From Chitinophagales bacterium (GTDB lineage Bacteria > Bacteroidota > Bacteroidia > Chitinophagales > UBA2359), in assembly GCA_041392475.1 (NCBI GenBank), contig JAWKLZ010000001.1:3348001-3412000 (forward strand): DNA of 64,000 nt. The letters run 5' to 3'. The first letter of the stretch is position 1. Every line of letters starts with the position of its first letter. Made by a program: the position numbers and the translations under genes. The notes beneath the pieces are model-generated. The model made no database searches and had not been told where the DNA came from. It was given only the letters and a program-made list of their open reading frames with translations. Of the stretch, positions 10,135-19,168 are shown in pieces.

Positions 10135-11520
10135 ATGACACAGCAGGAATTAGTAGAGTTAATTCAGGAAACAAAGGATAAAAAACTTACCCATCTATCC
10201 CTATACAATAGAGGCATTGAGGAAGTTCCGTCCGAAATAGGACTATTGACCGACTTAGAGGAACTTGATTTATCTGAAAACAAATTGTCTGTTCTTCCTC
10301 CTGAAATAGCACAACTGAAAAACCTAAAAATCTTACATTTAGATTACAATGCTTTTACTGAGTTTCCACTCCATATCGAAGAGTTGGTAGAATTGAAGGA
10401 TTTAGACCTCAGTAAGAATAAATTGACATACATTCCTGCTTCAATTGGAGAACTGAAAAATCTTAGAAAATTAATCCTTAGAGCAAACGAAATCAATGTC
10501 ATTGCAGATGAAATACGCCAACTTCAACACCTTCACTATTTAGATTTATCCGAAAACAAGCTTACCCAACTAAGCCCGAATATCGGAAATCTGAAAAAAC
10601 TGACCGATCTCAATTTGTACGACAATGATCTGGAAACCTTACCCTCTTCCATTGCCAACCTTTCTATGTTGCGGCACATCAATGTGAGTTACAATAGTCT
10701 GCAAAAATTTCCGCTTGCCTTGTGTCGCTTAGAACAACTCCTTCAATTTGATTTATCCAACAATGAAATCACCCACCTACCCGAGCAAATTGGTTTATTG
10801 ACCAACCTGACTTCTTTTTACTTGCGGGAAAACAAAATCGAAAAACTGCCCAAAGAAATTGGACAACTTACTGCCATCACAAACATTGACATTGCTAATA
10901 ATCAGTTAAAAACACTTCCTTCTGAAATCGTATTGCTGTATCATTTGAAGGATTTGGAATTAGACGAAAATCCCTTAGAAGAACCATTGTTGGAACTCAC
11001 TCAAAAAGGGATTTATGCCATTATGTTGTATTTTTTGAAGGGAATCGTAGTACCTGAACAGCGTATCTTCAATATATCCTTATCGCTGCCCGAACATTAC
11101 CGTTTGCCATTGAAGCAATATCTGGTTTATTTTGGTGAGTACATGCGTTTGGTCAAAAAGCAATCGCCTCAGTTTGAAGTCTATAACTCTCCTGAAGGCT
11201 TGTGTTTGGAACTCATTCACAATGGCGGCATGGAACTGGACGAAACACAACAAAGTCTAAGTAAATACTTGGATTTGATTCAGAAAAACAATGCACACGA
11301 CGAAATCCTCTTTTCGGACAATCAAACGGAGAAGGAAAAAAGAGACATCATTCTTTTGATTCGCAATCAGTTCCGATTTTTGAGAAAAAACCTCCTCTAT
11401 GCAAAAATTGAAGAGAAGGATTTTTTTCAACATCTCCATAAAATTTATAAACACCTTGTGCCGCAATCTGACCAAGCTCGCCCCAATATAGACGAAGCAA
11501 CTCCAGGAGCAGCAAAGTAA
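10135..11520 (+). CDS. Leucine-rich repeat protein
   Basis: The 461-residue protein lacks a signal peptide. Residues about 15-285 hold roughly twelve leucine-rich repeats of 23 residues with the pattern LxxLxxLdLsxNxLxxlPxxIgxL (for example LTDLEELDLSENKLSVLP), forming a curved protein-binding surface. Residues about 290-461 are a C-terminal region without repeats that I do not recognise; it is rich in charged residues and probably helical. The gene follows prfB by 45 bp on the same strand. Similar cytoplasmic LRR proteins occur widely in Bacteroidota without a settled role; binding to a protein partner is the only safe inference. Confidence 0.8.
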   Translation: MTQQELVELIQETKDKKLTHLSLYNRGIEEVPSEIGLLTDLEELDLSENKLSVLPPEIAQLKNLKILHLDYNAFTEFPLHIEELVELKDLDLSKNKLTYIPASIGELKNLRKLILRANEINVIADEIRQLQHLHYLDLSENKLTQLSPNIGNLKKLTDLNLYDNDLETLPSSIANLSMLRHINVSYNSLQKFPLALCRLEQLLQFDLSNNEITHLPEQIGLLTNLTSFYLRENKIEKLPKEIGQLTAITNIDIANNQLKTLPSEIVLLYHLKDLELDENPLEEPLLELTQKGIYAIMLYFLKGIVVPEQRIFNISLSLPEHYRLPLKQYLVYFGEYMRLVKKQSPQFEVYNSPEGLCLELIHNGGMELDETQQSLSKYLDLIQKNNAHDEILFSDNQTEKEKRDIILLIRNQFRFLRKNLLYAKIEEKDFFQHLHKIYKHLVPQSDQARPNIDEATPGAAK

Positions 11521-11521
11521 T

Positions 11522-12550
11522 TTACTTCAACTCTGGCAATCTTCCTTGATTTTGCATCTCTATCATCCAAGCGGGATATTCTGGTGAAAGCGCACTTACC
11601 TCATCCAAACGTTCCAAATCTTCCACACTCAATTGCAGTTCAGTCGCTGCAAGGTTGTCCTTCAATTGAGAAATACGTTTGGCACCAATGATAATACTCG
11701 TCACTGCTTTTTTGCTCAACATCCAAGCCAAAGCAACTCTTGCAGCCGAAACACCGTGATTTTCACCCACTTCCAACATCACATCAATGATGTCAAAAGC
11801 CTTTTCTTTGTTGATAGGAGGAAAATCAAAACTATCTCGACGGCTACCTTCCACCTTGTCCTTTTCCCGTGTGTATTTGCCCGATAAAAAACCGCCCGCC
11901 AAAGGACTCCAAGGAATCAGAGCCATCTGTTGATCCTGCAATACTGGAATAATTTCGCGCTCAATATACCTACCGCCAATCGAATAATAACTTTGGCTTG
12001 CTTCAAAACGTGACCAACCATTTTTGTCTGAAATCGCCAAAGCCTTCATAATCTGCCAAGCAGCATGGTTACTCACCCCCAAATAACGCACTTTCCCACT
12101 TCGCACCAAGTCCTCCAAAGCCCTAAGAGTTTCGTCCATCGGTGTATGTTTGTCCACCCCATGAATGTAGTACAAATCAATGTAATCCGTTCCGAGTCGG
12201 CGCAAACTATCTTCCGCAGCATTCATAATATGGTAGCGAGACAGTCCCACTTGATTCACTCCCTGTGCCATTCTGCCCCGTACTTTGGTAGCCACGACCA
12301 ATTCCTGACGATTCAAGCCCAAATTGCGAATGGCTTCACCCAGCATTTGTTCCGACATCCCAAAAGAGTACACATTAGCAGTGTCAAAAAAATTGATTCC
12401 CGCATCAAAAGAGGTTTTTATTAGTTCATTGGCTTCTGTTTGTGACTGTTTACCAACCACTTCCCAAAAACCCTGTCCACCAAAACTCATAGTACCGAAG
12501 CAAAGTTCGGAAACCAATAAACCTGTTTTCCCCAAAAGATTGTATTTCAT
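11522..12550 (-). CDS. Aldo/keto reductase
   Basis: The start is set at the ATG 12548-12550 (MKYNLLGKTGLLVSELCFGTMSFGG), since the longer frame from 12592 adds a non-conserved leader. The 342-residue protein has the aldo/keto reductase TIM-barrel signatures: the Asp/Tyr pair in NFFDTANVYSFGMSE, the Lys in VVATKVRG and the His in YYIHGVD, completing the D-Y-K-H tetrad. It also has the NADPH-binding IIIGAKRISQLKDNL near the end. It reduces a carbonyl compound with NADPH in the cytoplasm; the substrate cannot be told. It is closest in layout to the YajO/PhrB-like group. Its end meets the LRR gene tail to tail with no gap. Confidence 0.9.
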   Translation of the reverse strand: MKYNLLGKTGLLVSELCFGTMSFGGQGFWEVVGKQSQTEANELIKTSFDAGINFFDTANVYSFGMSEQMLGEAIRNLGLNRQELVVATKVRGRMAQGVNQVGLSRYHIMNAAEDSLRRLGTDYIDLYYIHGVDKHTPMDETLRALEDLVRSGKVRYLGVSNHAAWQIMKALAISDKNGWSRFEASQSYYSIGGRYIEREIIPVLQDQQMALIPWSPLAGGFLSGKYTREKDKVEGSRRDSFDFPPINKEKAFDIIDVMLEVGENHGVSAARVALAWMLSKKAVTSIIIGAKRISQLKDNLAATELQLSVEDLERLDEVSALSPEYPAWMIEMQNQGRLPELK

Positions 12551-12566
12551 AGTTCGATAGGATTTG

Positions 12567-12574
12567 TATATTTG
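12567..12574 (+). promoter_or_regulatory. Candidate -7 box (TATATTTG) of the acyltransferase gene
   Basis: The box fits TAnnTTTG and lies 27 bp before the ATG at 12602, supporting that start over the upstream TTG at 12572. A TTG about 24 bp further upstream may be the -33 element, slightly too far for ideal spacing. Confidence 0.4.
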
Positions 12575-12601
12575 TTTAAGATAAAGTTTCAATCAAAGAT
12601 A

Positions 12602-13942
12602 ATGAAATATTCCTCCTCACTTTACCGTATTTTGAAGCCCTTCATCCATTTGTGCTTAAGGATTTTCTTTCGCCGCATAGAAGTAGATGGCTTGGAAAAC
12701 GTCCCTCAAAATACGCCTATACTCTTCACTCCCAACCACCAAAGTGCTTTTATGGATGCCATTGTAGTAGCCTGCACCATCTCGCAACCTGTTCATTCTG
12801 TGACCAGAGCGGGTGTATTTCAGTCACCTTCTGTGGCATGGCTACTCCAAAAACTCAACATGATGCCCATTTATCGCATCCGCAACGGTATTCAGAATCT
12901 CGCTAAAAATGAAGCGACTTTCGACCATTGTGTTGAACTCTTGCAGCACCAACAAACCGTACTGATTTTTCCAGAAGGTAGTCAGAACGTTGTCAAAAGA
13001 GTCCGCCCTTTGAGCAAAGGATTCAGCCGCATTGTTTTCAGAGCCGAAGAAAGCAAAGACTTTGACTTAGGGCTGCAAATCATTCCCGTGGGCATCAATT
13101 ACAGTCAAGTCACCCAATTTCGAGGCGATTTGTACCTCCGATATGGTACACCATTGACAATCAAAGATTTGAAAGAAATCTATAGAGAACAGCCACAACA
13201 AGCCATGACCCAACTCCGTAAACAACTACAAGAACATCTGGAACAAGAGGTTGTTCACATCAACAACATTACTTTTTACGATACCTTCGAATTTATCAGC
13301 ACCCATTTTGCCGATTCTTTCGCTACAAATACTCTTGAGAAACAAGACTCTATCACAAACGAAAATACCTCACTCGCAAAACTTTTCCTACTTCAAAAAA
13401 ATGCACTTCAACAACTCACAAACTTTGCCGAACAGCGAACCAATGAAATGCAGATATTGGCAGAAAAAGTGACTTCCTACCGCCAACTTTTGCAACAACT
13501 CCAATTAAAACCCGAAACCTTTGCCGAAAATACCGAACCAACTTTTGCAGAAAAAGTAAAAACAACCCTACTTGCTCCAATTGGCATCTATGGCTATATC
13601 AACCATTTTCTTCCCTGCAAAATCACCCAATATTTGACCTACAAAATGTTCAAAGATCCCAGCTTTTATGCTTCGATGAAATTGGGATTTGGATTGCTTT
13701 TCATCCTAATTTTCTATTTTCTGCAAATACTTTTAATCGGTATTTTCACCCAAAGTGCTGCAAGTGCAGGATTGTATTTGATTAGTTTGATTATCAGTGG
13801 AAACATAGCATTGTGGATACAAGAACCTTTGGAAAAATGGAGACTTCAATGGAAGACAAATGCTGTCCAGAAAAACAAACCATTAGAATGGAAGCAGTTA
13901 GAAACTCTACGCAATCAAATTGAATCACTTATAAAACAATAA
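12602..13942 (+). CDS. PlsC-type acyltransferase, membrane protein
   Basis: From the ATG at 12602 the protein has 446 residues. The N-terminal half is a glycerol-phosphate acyltransferase domain with the catalytic NHQSAFMD (HxxxxD), a second block near MMPIYRIRNG and the substrate-binding FPEGS. The C-terminal part has a coiled region and two or three membrane helices (LGFGLLFILIFYFLQILLIGIF; AGLYLISLIISGNIALW). It probably transfers an acyl chain to lysophosphatidate or another lyso-lipid at the inner membrane. The family usually has about 250 residues, so the 200-residue extension with extra membrane helices is unusual, although Bacteroidota have many such long forms. It is followed 4 bp later by an oxidoreductase gene, suggesting an operon. 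Confidence 0.85.
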   Translation: MKYSSSLYRILKPFIHLCLRIFFRRIEVDGLENVPQNTPILFTPNHQSAFMDAIVVACTISQPVHSVTRAGVFQSPSVAWLLQKLNMMPIYRIRNGIQNLAKNEATFDHCVELLQHQQTVLIFPEGSQNVVKRVRPLSKGFSRIVFRAEESKDFDLGLQIIPVGINYSQVTQFRGDLYLRYGTPLTIKDLKEIYREQPQQAMTQLRKQLQEHLEQEVVHINNITFYDTFEFISTHFADSFATNTLEKQDSITNENTSLAKLFLLQKNALQQLTNFAEQRTNEMQILAEKVTSYRQLLQQLQLKPETFAENTEPTFAEKVKTTLLAPIGIYGYINHFLPCKITQYLTYKMFKDPSFYASMKLGFGLLFILIFYFLQILLIGIFTQSAASAGLYLISLIISGNIALWIQEPLEKWRLQWKTNAVQKNKPLEWKQLETLRNQIESLIKQ

Positions 13943-13946
13943 AACC

Positions 13947-14939
13947 ATGTCAAAAACCTACAATTGGGGCATCATTGGTTTGGGAAGAATCGCCCATCAA
14001 TTCGCACAAGGCTTGTCTGTACTTTCCAATGCAAAACTCTATGCCGTTGCCTCTCGCAGTCAAGACAAGGCTGATGAATTTGCCCAACAATACGGAGCAA
14101 CAAAGGCTTACAATACCTACGAAGCATTGGCAAGCGACCCGGATGTAGATGTAGTATATATCGCTACTCCTCACAACCTGCATTGCACCAATACATTGCT
14201 GTGTTTGGATGCGAAAAAGGCAGTATTGTGCGAAAAACCATTGGCGATCAATGCTGTAGAGGCAGCTCAAATGATACAAAAAGCACACGAACAACAAACT
14301 TTTTTGATGGAAGCTATTTGGACACGTTACTTACCTTTTTGTCAAAAAATGATGGAACTCATTGAAGCGGATGTCATTGGTGACATTCACCTCGTACGTG
14401 CTGATTTTGGATTTTACCGCCCCTTCGATCCTGACTCTCGCCTTTTTAATCCCGAATTAGCAGGCGGATCACTCTTAGATATAGGTATTTACCCACTTTT
14501 TTTAGCAAGCCTACTTTTGGGTTTTCCGACCACGATTCAAGCCATAGCACAAATGAGTGAAACACAGATTGACCAACATTGTGCCATGCAATTGAAGTAT
14601 GAAAAAGGACAGATTGCCAGTTTGTTTTCGTCGATTCAAGCAAATACCCAAAACATTGCCGAAATTCACGGTACAAAAGGGATTATTCGCATCAGTCCTC
14701 ATTTCCATCAAGCCACACATTTTAGCTTGCAACTTCACAATGAAGAACCCCAAGATTTTCATTTTCAGCATACGCCCGGCAATGGCTACACTTTTGAAGC
14801 CAAAGCGGTGATGAACTATTTGGAGGCTGACAAAACAGAAAGCGATTTGTTGCCTCTTGAATTTAGTAAACGTTTGATTCAAACAATGGATGCCATCAGA
14901 TCGCAATGTGGGGTGGTCTATCCGATAGATAAAACATAA
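13947..14939 (+). CDS. Gfo/Idh/MocA family oxidoreductase
   Basis: The 330-residue protein opens with a Rossmann nucleotide-binding motif (WGIIGLGRIAHQFAQGL), continues with VAIATPHNLHC-type sequence (YIATPHNLHC) and carries the family's EKP motif (VLCEKPLAINA), in which the Lys is catalytic. The C-terminal alpha/beta domain (GGSLLDIGIYPLF) binds the substrate. Such enzymes oxidise or reduce sugars, cyclitols or dihydrodiols with NAD(P); here the GGSLLDIGIY segment is typical of the dihydrodiol-dehydrogenase-like branch. It sits 4 bp after the acyltransferase gene and 5 bp before a FAD oxidoreductase gene, so the three are probably co-transcribed. Confidence 0.92.
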   Translation: MSKTYNWGIIGLGRIAHQFAQGLSVLSNAKLYAVASRSQDKADEFAQQYGATKAYNTYEALASDPDVDVVYIATPHNLHCTNTLLCLDAKKAVLCEKPLAINAVEAAQMIQKAHEQQTFLMEAIWTRYLPFCQKMMELIEADVIGDIHLVRADFGFYRPFDPDSRLFNPELAGGSLLDIGIYPLFLASLLLGFPTTIQAIAQMSETQIDQHCAMQLKYEKGQIASLFSSIQANTQNIAEIHGTKGIIRISPHFHQATHFSLQLHNEEPQDFHFQHTPGNGYTFEAKAVMNYLEADKTESDLLPLEFSKRLIQTMDAIRSQCGVVYPIDKT

Positions 14940-14944
14940 GAACC

Positions 14945-16000
14945 ATGATAGATTACCTCATAATAGGGCAAGGATTGGCAGGTACTTGGCTCAGTCATTT
15001 TCTGCTGCAAAAAAACAAAACGATGATGTTCATAGACGATGCCCACCCCTGGGCAGCTTCACGGGTTTCTTCGGGTTTGATGAACCCCATCACAGGTAGA
15101 AAATTGGTCAAAAGTTGGATGGCAGAAACACTATTTCCTTTTGCTCGAACACATTACTGCCAATTGGAGGAACTGCTGCAAAGCCGTTTTTGCTATGACC
15201 GAACAATGGTATGGTTACTGTCAAATCCACAAGAACTCAACAATTTTTGGGCGAAAAGTGGTGAAGTGGGGTATGAAAAATACTTCAAAAATATTCAAAA
15301 TCAAGCCTTTCACCCTGCCTTCAAAAACGAGAATGGTTTTGGCGAAATCAGTGGTGTTTTGTTTGTGAACACGGCCCATTTTATTGACGCTTATCGCCAA
15401 TTTCTTCAAATAAACGATTTCCTAATTGAAGCGAAATTTGATTACAATGATTTAATTGTCAGCGAAAAAAGTGTAAAATGGAAAGACATTGAAGCACAAA
15501 AAATTATTTTCTGTGAAGGGCATCAAACCCGCTTCAACCCCTACTTCAATTGGCTGCCATTTGTTCCTGCAAAGGGGGAGTTTCTACTGATTGAAGCCGA
15601 TGGCTTGGACTTAGAAGCCAAAAATCAAATCGCCAAAAACAACATTACCATCGTTCCTTTGGGGGATAATCGATATTGGGTAGGTTCGACTTATTCTTGG
15701 GATGTAATAGACGAAATTCCCACGCAAAAACACCGAGAAAGCCTCATTGACCAATTAGGAAACACTCTTAAATCCTCTTACAAAATTACTGCACATCAAG
15801 CAGGTATCCGTCCTTCTGCCAAAGACCGCCGACCTTTTATTGGCTTGCATCCTGAATATCCCAATATAGGCATATTCAATGGATTAGGCACAAAAGGTGT
15901 TTCATTGAGTCCTTATTTTGCACATCATTTTGCAGCCCATCTTGAAGAAGGAGCAGACTTAGAAATGGTTGTTGATATTCGCAGGTACTACCAATCTTAA
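14945..16000 (+). CDS. FAD-dependent oxidoreductase (D-amino-acid oxidase fold)
   Basis: The 351-residue protein begins with the FAD-binding Rossmann motif IIGQGLAGTWLSHFLL and later has the second FAD contact near the end (GIFNGLGTKGVSLSPYFAHHF). The SSGLMNPITGRKLVKSW stretch after the first motif is typical of the DAO branch that includes glycine oxidase and MnmC-like C-terminal domains. It should oxidise an amine or amino acid, passing electrons to FAD; the substrate is unknown. It is the last gene of a probable operon with the acyltransferase and Gfo/Idh/MocA genes. No signal peptide is present. Confidence 0.88.
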   Translation: MIDYLIIGQGLAGTWLSHFLLQKNKTMMFIDDAHPWAASRVSSGLMNPITGRKLVKSWMAETLFPFARTHYCQLEELLQSRFCYDRTMVWLLSNPQELNNFWAKSGEVGYEKYFKNIQNQAFHPAFKNENGFGEISGVLFVNTAHFIDAYRQFLQINDFLIEAKFDYNDLIVSEKSVKWKDIEAQKIIFCEGHQTRFNPYFNWLPFVPAKGEFLLIEADGLDLEAKNQIAKNNITIVPLGDNRYWVGSTYSWDVIDEIPTQKHRESLIDQLGNTLKSSYKITAHQAGIRPSAKDRRPFIGLHPEYPNIGIFNGLGTKGVSLSPYFAHHFAAHLEEGADLEMVVDIRRYYQS

Positions 16001-16098
16001 TGAATGGCGTATTTAACTATATTATGTCATCATTCATCTAAATTTTGATGCTTTTTTGTATTTTAGCCTTATCGCTTCAAACTCAAAAACATAGTATT

Positions 16099-16806
16099 AT
16101 GTCAAAATCTTTGCAAATCAACTGTATAGAGTGCAATACTGCTATCCATGCAGAAGATATCAATCTGGATCACTACATTGCCAAATGTCACAACTGCCAC
16201 ACTGTTTTTGACTTCAAAAAACAGATGGACAATGCTCCTAAAAATCGCAGAGAAGTCACCATGCCCGACAATGTGGAAATGCTGCGTCTTCAAAACGAAT
16301 TAGACATTACCTTCGATTGGTGGAGCAATAGCAAAAAACCTTATTTTCTCATCTTTTTTACGCTATTTTGGAATTCGATTGTTGGGATTTTCGTGATAGT
16401 TGGCTTATTGACAGGTCAATGGGTCATGCTTGCAGCTATCAGTATTCACCTTTCTATTGGAGTAGGACTTGCTTATTACCTCCTCTGCAAATACTTCAAC
16501 AAAACCACCTTTCGAGTGACCCGCCGTTATCTTACTACCGAACACCGACCTTTCCCTGTTCCGTTTTATGGGGCAAAAGATGTAGAAGTTTCTGAAATAG
16601 ACCAACTTTACTGTAAAGAATATGTGGCTGCTACTCAAAACAATGTACCTGTTTATGCCTATGCTGTTTACCTCATTACCAAAGATAGTCAGGAAGTAAA
16701 AGTCCTAAAGGGCTTGGACACGCCTCAGCAAGCGTTGTATATAGAGCAAGAAGTAGAGAAGTTTTTGGGGTTGGTGGATAGAAAAGTCAGTGGGGAACTG
16801 GGGTAA
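16099..16806 (+). CDS. Zinc-ribbon membrane protein of unknown function
   Basis: The ATG at 16099 (MSKSLQINCIECNTAIH) is preferred over 16045, whose leader looks untranslated. The 235-residue protein has a CxxC...CxxC zinc ribbon at residues about 8-35 (CIEC and CHNC), a linker, two adjacent membrane helices (about 80-125, FLIFFTLFWNSIVGIFVIVGLL and VMLAAISIHLSIGVGLAYYLL), then a beta-rich cytoplasmic domain (TFRVTRRYLTTEHRPFP to KVLKGLDTPQQALYIEQEV) that looks like a bacterial PH-type domain. This layout is found in uncharacterised Bacteroidota proteins. The gene stands alone between convergent neighbours. Confidence 0.75.
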   Translation: MSKSLQINCIECNTAIHAEDINLDHYIAKCHNCHTVFDFKKQMDNAPKNRREVTMPDNVEMLRLQNELDITFDWWSNSKKPYFLIFFTLFWNSIVGIFVIVGLLTGQWVMLAAISIHLSIGVGLAYYLLCKYFNKTTFRVTRRYLTTEHRPFPVPFYGAKDVEVSEIDQLYCKEYVAATQNNVPVYAYAVYLITKDSQEVKVLKGLDTPQQALYIEQEVEKFLGLVDRKVSGELG

Positions 16807-16812
16807 TTTTCA

Positions 16813-19122
16813 TCATTCCATCACCAACTTCTCTCCTCCAATCCTTACTCCATCTACACGCATTTCCACCAAATACAAGCCACTTGCCAAACCTTCAATG
16901 GACAATTCAGGTTGTTTGTGTTCCACCATTGAAGTCAAGACCAACTGCCCTAAAGTATTGTAAATCTGTACTTCAATGGGTGCATTGAAGGAAGTTGCAC
17001 TATTTTTCCAATCAAAATAAAGCGTGTTTTTTGCAGGATTGGGATAGAAGGTGAAAGGATTATTTTGAAGTATATTCTCTTCAATATCAACGATAGATTC
17101 CGTTTCATACCAGACGATTCCACCTCTAAGATTACCCACCAACATGTCCAACCGTCCATCATTGTCCACATCTGCTGTTGTCGGACTCGCTTCTGTAAGA
17201 CCTGCGGGGGAAACGATTTGCTGGGTGACAAGGGTGAAAGGTCCTCCATTGATATGTGATTCAATGTCGGTGAACAGGTAAATGTGTCCAATATCATTAC
17301 CGACCACCAAACGAAAACTACCATCGTTTAGTTTGAACATATATGGAATCGCATTACCTGCTGCAATGGTCGTTTCCCGCACCGAAACGGCTCCCCATTG
17401 CGTATTTTGCAGCTTGAAAAGGGGACTTTCTAAAGAACCGATGTTTTGGTAGTAGTAAACCTTCCCGTCATTGTTTCCCACAATCAAATCCAGCAAATCG
17501 TCACCATTCACATCCACCAATTGAGGAGCAGCACGTTTTTTGACATCCAGAGCCGCCCCTGTATCATCGTTCATGCGTTCTGCTTTTTTCACAAATTTGG
17601 CTATGCCTTCCATGGTTGGTTTGTTCTCAAAATAATGAACATAGCCCATTCCATCACCAATCAACATGTCTTCATCTCCATCATTGTCCAAATCGCCAAA
17701 GGTCGGATGGTACAACACGGCACTCTCTACAGCTGGGTCGAATTGGGTGGTAAACAATTGTTTACCAATCTGCATATAGTCTCGGCTCACCAATTGGAAG
17801 GCAGGCTGATGGGCAGTTCCAATGTTTTCGTAAAGAGCCAAAGCGGGTTTTAGATAGCTCGAAAATTCATTGACTCGAATTTCATAGCCCTCATTGCCAA
17901 CAACCAAATCCAGCAAACCATCGCCATTGTGATCAAAAAAAGTGGGACGAGAAAAGGCACTTACATCTATGGTATTTTCGACCATCAGAGTATCTGTTTG
18001 AAGAGTAAAATTGGGGGTGACATTCGTTCCAGTATTTCGATAATACCATACACACTCAAAATGATTGGATTGTGCATCGGCATTGGGAGAAACCAATAAG
18101 TCTTTTATGCCATCTCTATTTACGTCGATTGAAAAGGCAGCGGGGAAAGTGGTCATATCAATGGGGGTAGAATTGGAAGGGAAATGGGTATCTTGGCTTG
18201 TCATGTTCGCAAAATTGGGTGTTCCTCCATTCGTTGCCATAATCATGCTATTGAAGGAAATATCGCCTAAAATAATTTCTTTGTCCGTATCTCCATCCAA
18301 ATCAACTGCCAAGAGTGTAGAACCTGGATGCTTTCCGCCTGATTTGTCTGCTGAAATTTTACCTATCCCGCAAGTATCTAAAATCAAAATGGGGTCAAAA
18401 AAATCCTCATAAAAACTCCCCCAACAATCGGACAATATTCGGTAGTCGCTGAGGTCGCCACAGGCAAAGTTGTTTTCAACCGATAGATTTTCAAAGTATT
18501 CGATGAATCCACCCGACACATTGAAGGTCAAAATGTCTATGTCGCCATCGTTGTTTACATCTGTAATGGCGGGAATATCGAACTCTGATACAAATATTTC
18601 ATTTACCACATTGTATGTGAGTTTGTCCACCACAAATTGAAACCCAATTTTGGAGTCGTCATTGTAATAGCCTTTGTAAATGCGGATGCCGTTTTGATTG
18701 GAGGTAAAAATATCCGCAATATTGTCACAATTGTAGTCCACCATCAAAGCCCAGTTTTTCATTGTAGGGAAGTTTTCCTCCAATTCAGGTGCGTATTCAT
18801 AACCATCTTTGCCGCCCAAACCTGTATGAATAAAAGTCATTGGTATGTCTGCTGCTCTATCAAAAACGAACAAATCCAAAATACCGTCATTGTTCAAATC
18901 TACCTCCGAAAATTGTGGATTGTTGAGTCCTCCAATCCACGGATACTGCAATGTTTTGCCTGCTACTTCAACAGACACGTCATTCTGGCGAAAAAAATCA
19001 AGCGTTTGTGCCGCTACATTTTGCAGCAAAATCATAGAGGCTAACAAAAAAATAAACAAGTGAAAAACATAATTTATCTTTGAAGTAAAGTAGATTCCAT
19101 TTTTTTTCATACCTTTTAACAT
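16813..19122 (-). CDS. Secreted FG-GAP/VCBS repeat protein with type IX CTD
   Basis: The 769-residue protein has an N-terminal signal (hydrophobic HLFIFLLASMILL, cleavage near NVAAQ), at least eight Asp-rich calcium-binding repeats of the FG-GAP/VCBS type (for example DLNNDGILDLFVFD, DLDNDGDEDMLIGDG, DVDNDGRLDMLVGN) that build a beta-propeller, and a C-terminal type IX sorting domain (FYPNPAKNTLYFDW, QIYNTLGQLVL, GLASGLYLVEMRVDG, EKLVME). It should be exported to the cell surface or medium and bind calcium; adhesion or glycan binding is inferred from the fold. The start could also be the second Met (19108-19110). It is transcribed alone, convergent with the zinc-ribbon gene. Confidence 0.9.
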   Translation of the reverse strand: MLKGMKKNGIYFTSKINYVFHLFIFLLASMILLQNVAAQTLDFFRQNDVSVEVAGKTLQYPWIGGLNNPQFSEVDLNNDGILDLFVFDRAADIPMTFIHTGLGGKDGYEYAPELEENFPTMKNWALMVDYNCDNIADIFTSNQNGIRIYKGYYNDDSKIGFQFVVDKLTYNVVNEIFVSEFDIPAITDVNNDGDIDILTFNVSGGFIEYFENLSVENNFACGDLSDYRILSDCWGSFYEDFFDPILILDTCGIGKISADKSGGKHPGSTLLAVDLDGDTDKEIILGDISFNSMIMATNGGTPNFANMTSQDTHFPSNSTPIDMTTFPAAFSIDVNRDGIKDLLVSPNADAQSNHFECVWYYRNTGTNVTPNFTLQTDTLMVENTIDVSAFSRPTFFDHNGDGLLDLVVGNEGYEIRVNEFSSYLKPALALYENIGTAHQPAFQLVSRDYMQIGKQLFTTQFDPAVESAVLYHPTFGDLDNDGDEDMLIGDGMGYVHYFENKPTMEGIAKFVKKAERMNDDTGAALDVKKRAAPQLVDVNGDDLLDLIVGNNDGKVYYYQNIGSLESPLFKLQNTQWGAVSVRETTIAAGNAIPYMFKLNDGSFRLVVGNDIGHIYLFTDIESHINGGPFTLVTQQIVSPAGLTEASPTTADVDNDGRLDMLVGNLRGGIVWYETESIVDIEENILQNNPFTFYPNPAKNTLYFDWKNSATSFNAPIEVQIYNTLGQLVLTSMVEHKQPELSIEGLASGLYLVEMRVDGVRIGGEKLVME

Positions 19123-19168
19123 TCTATTTTATTTTGGATTATTTTGAGATAGTAAAAACAAAACTTCC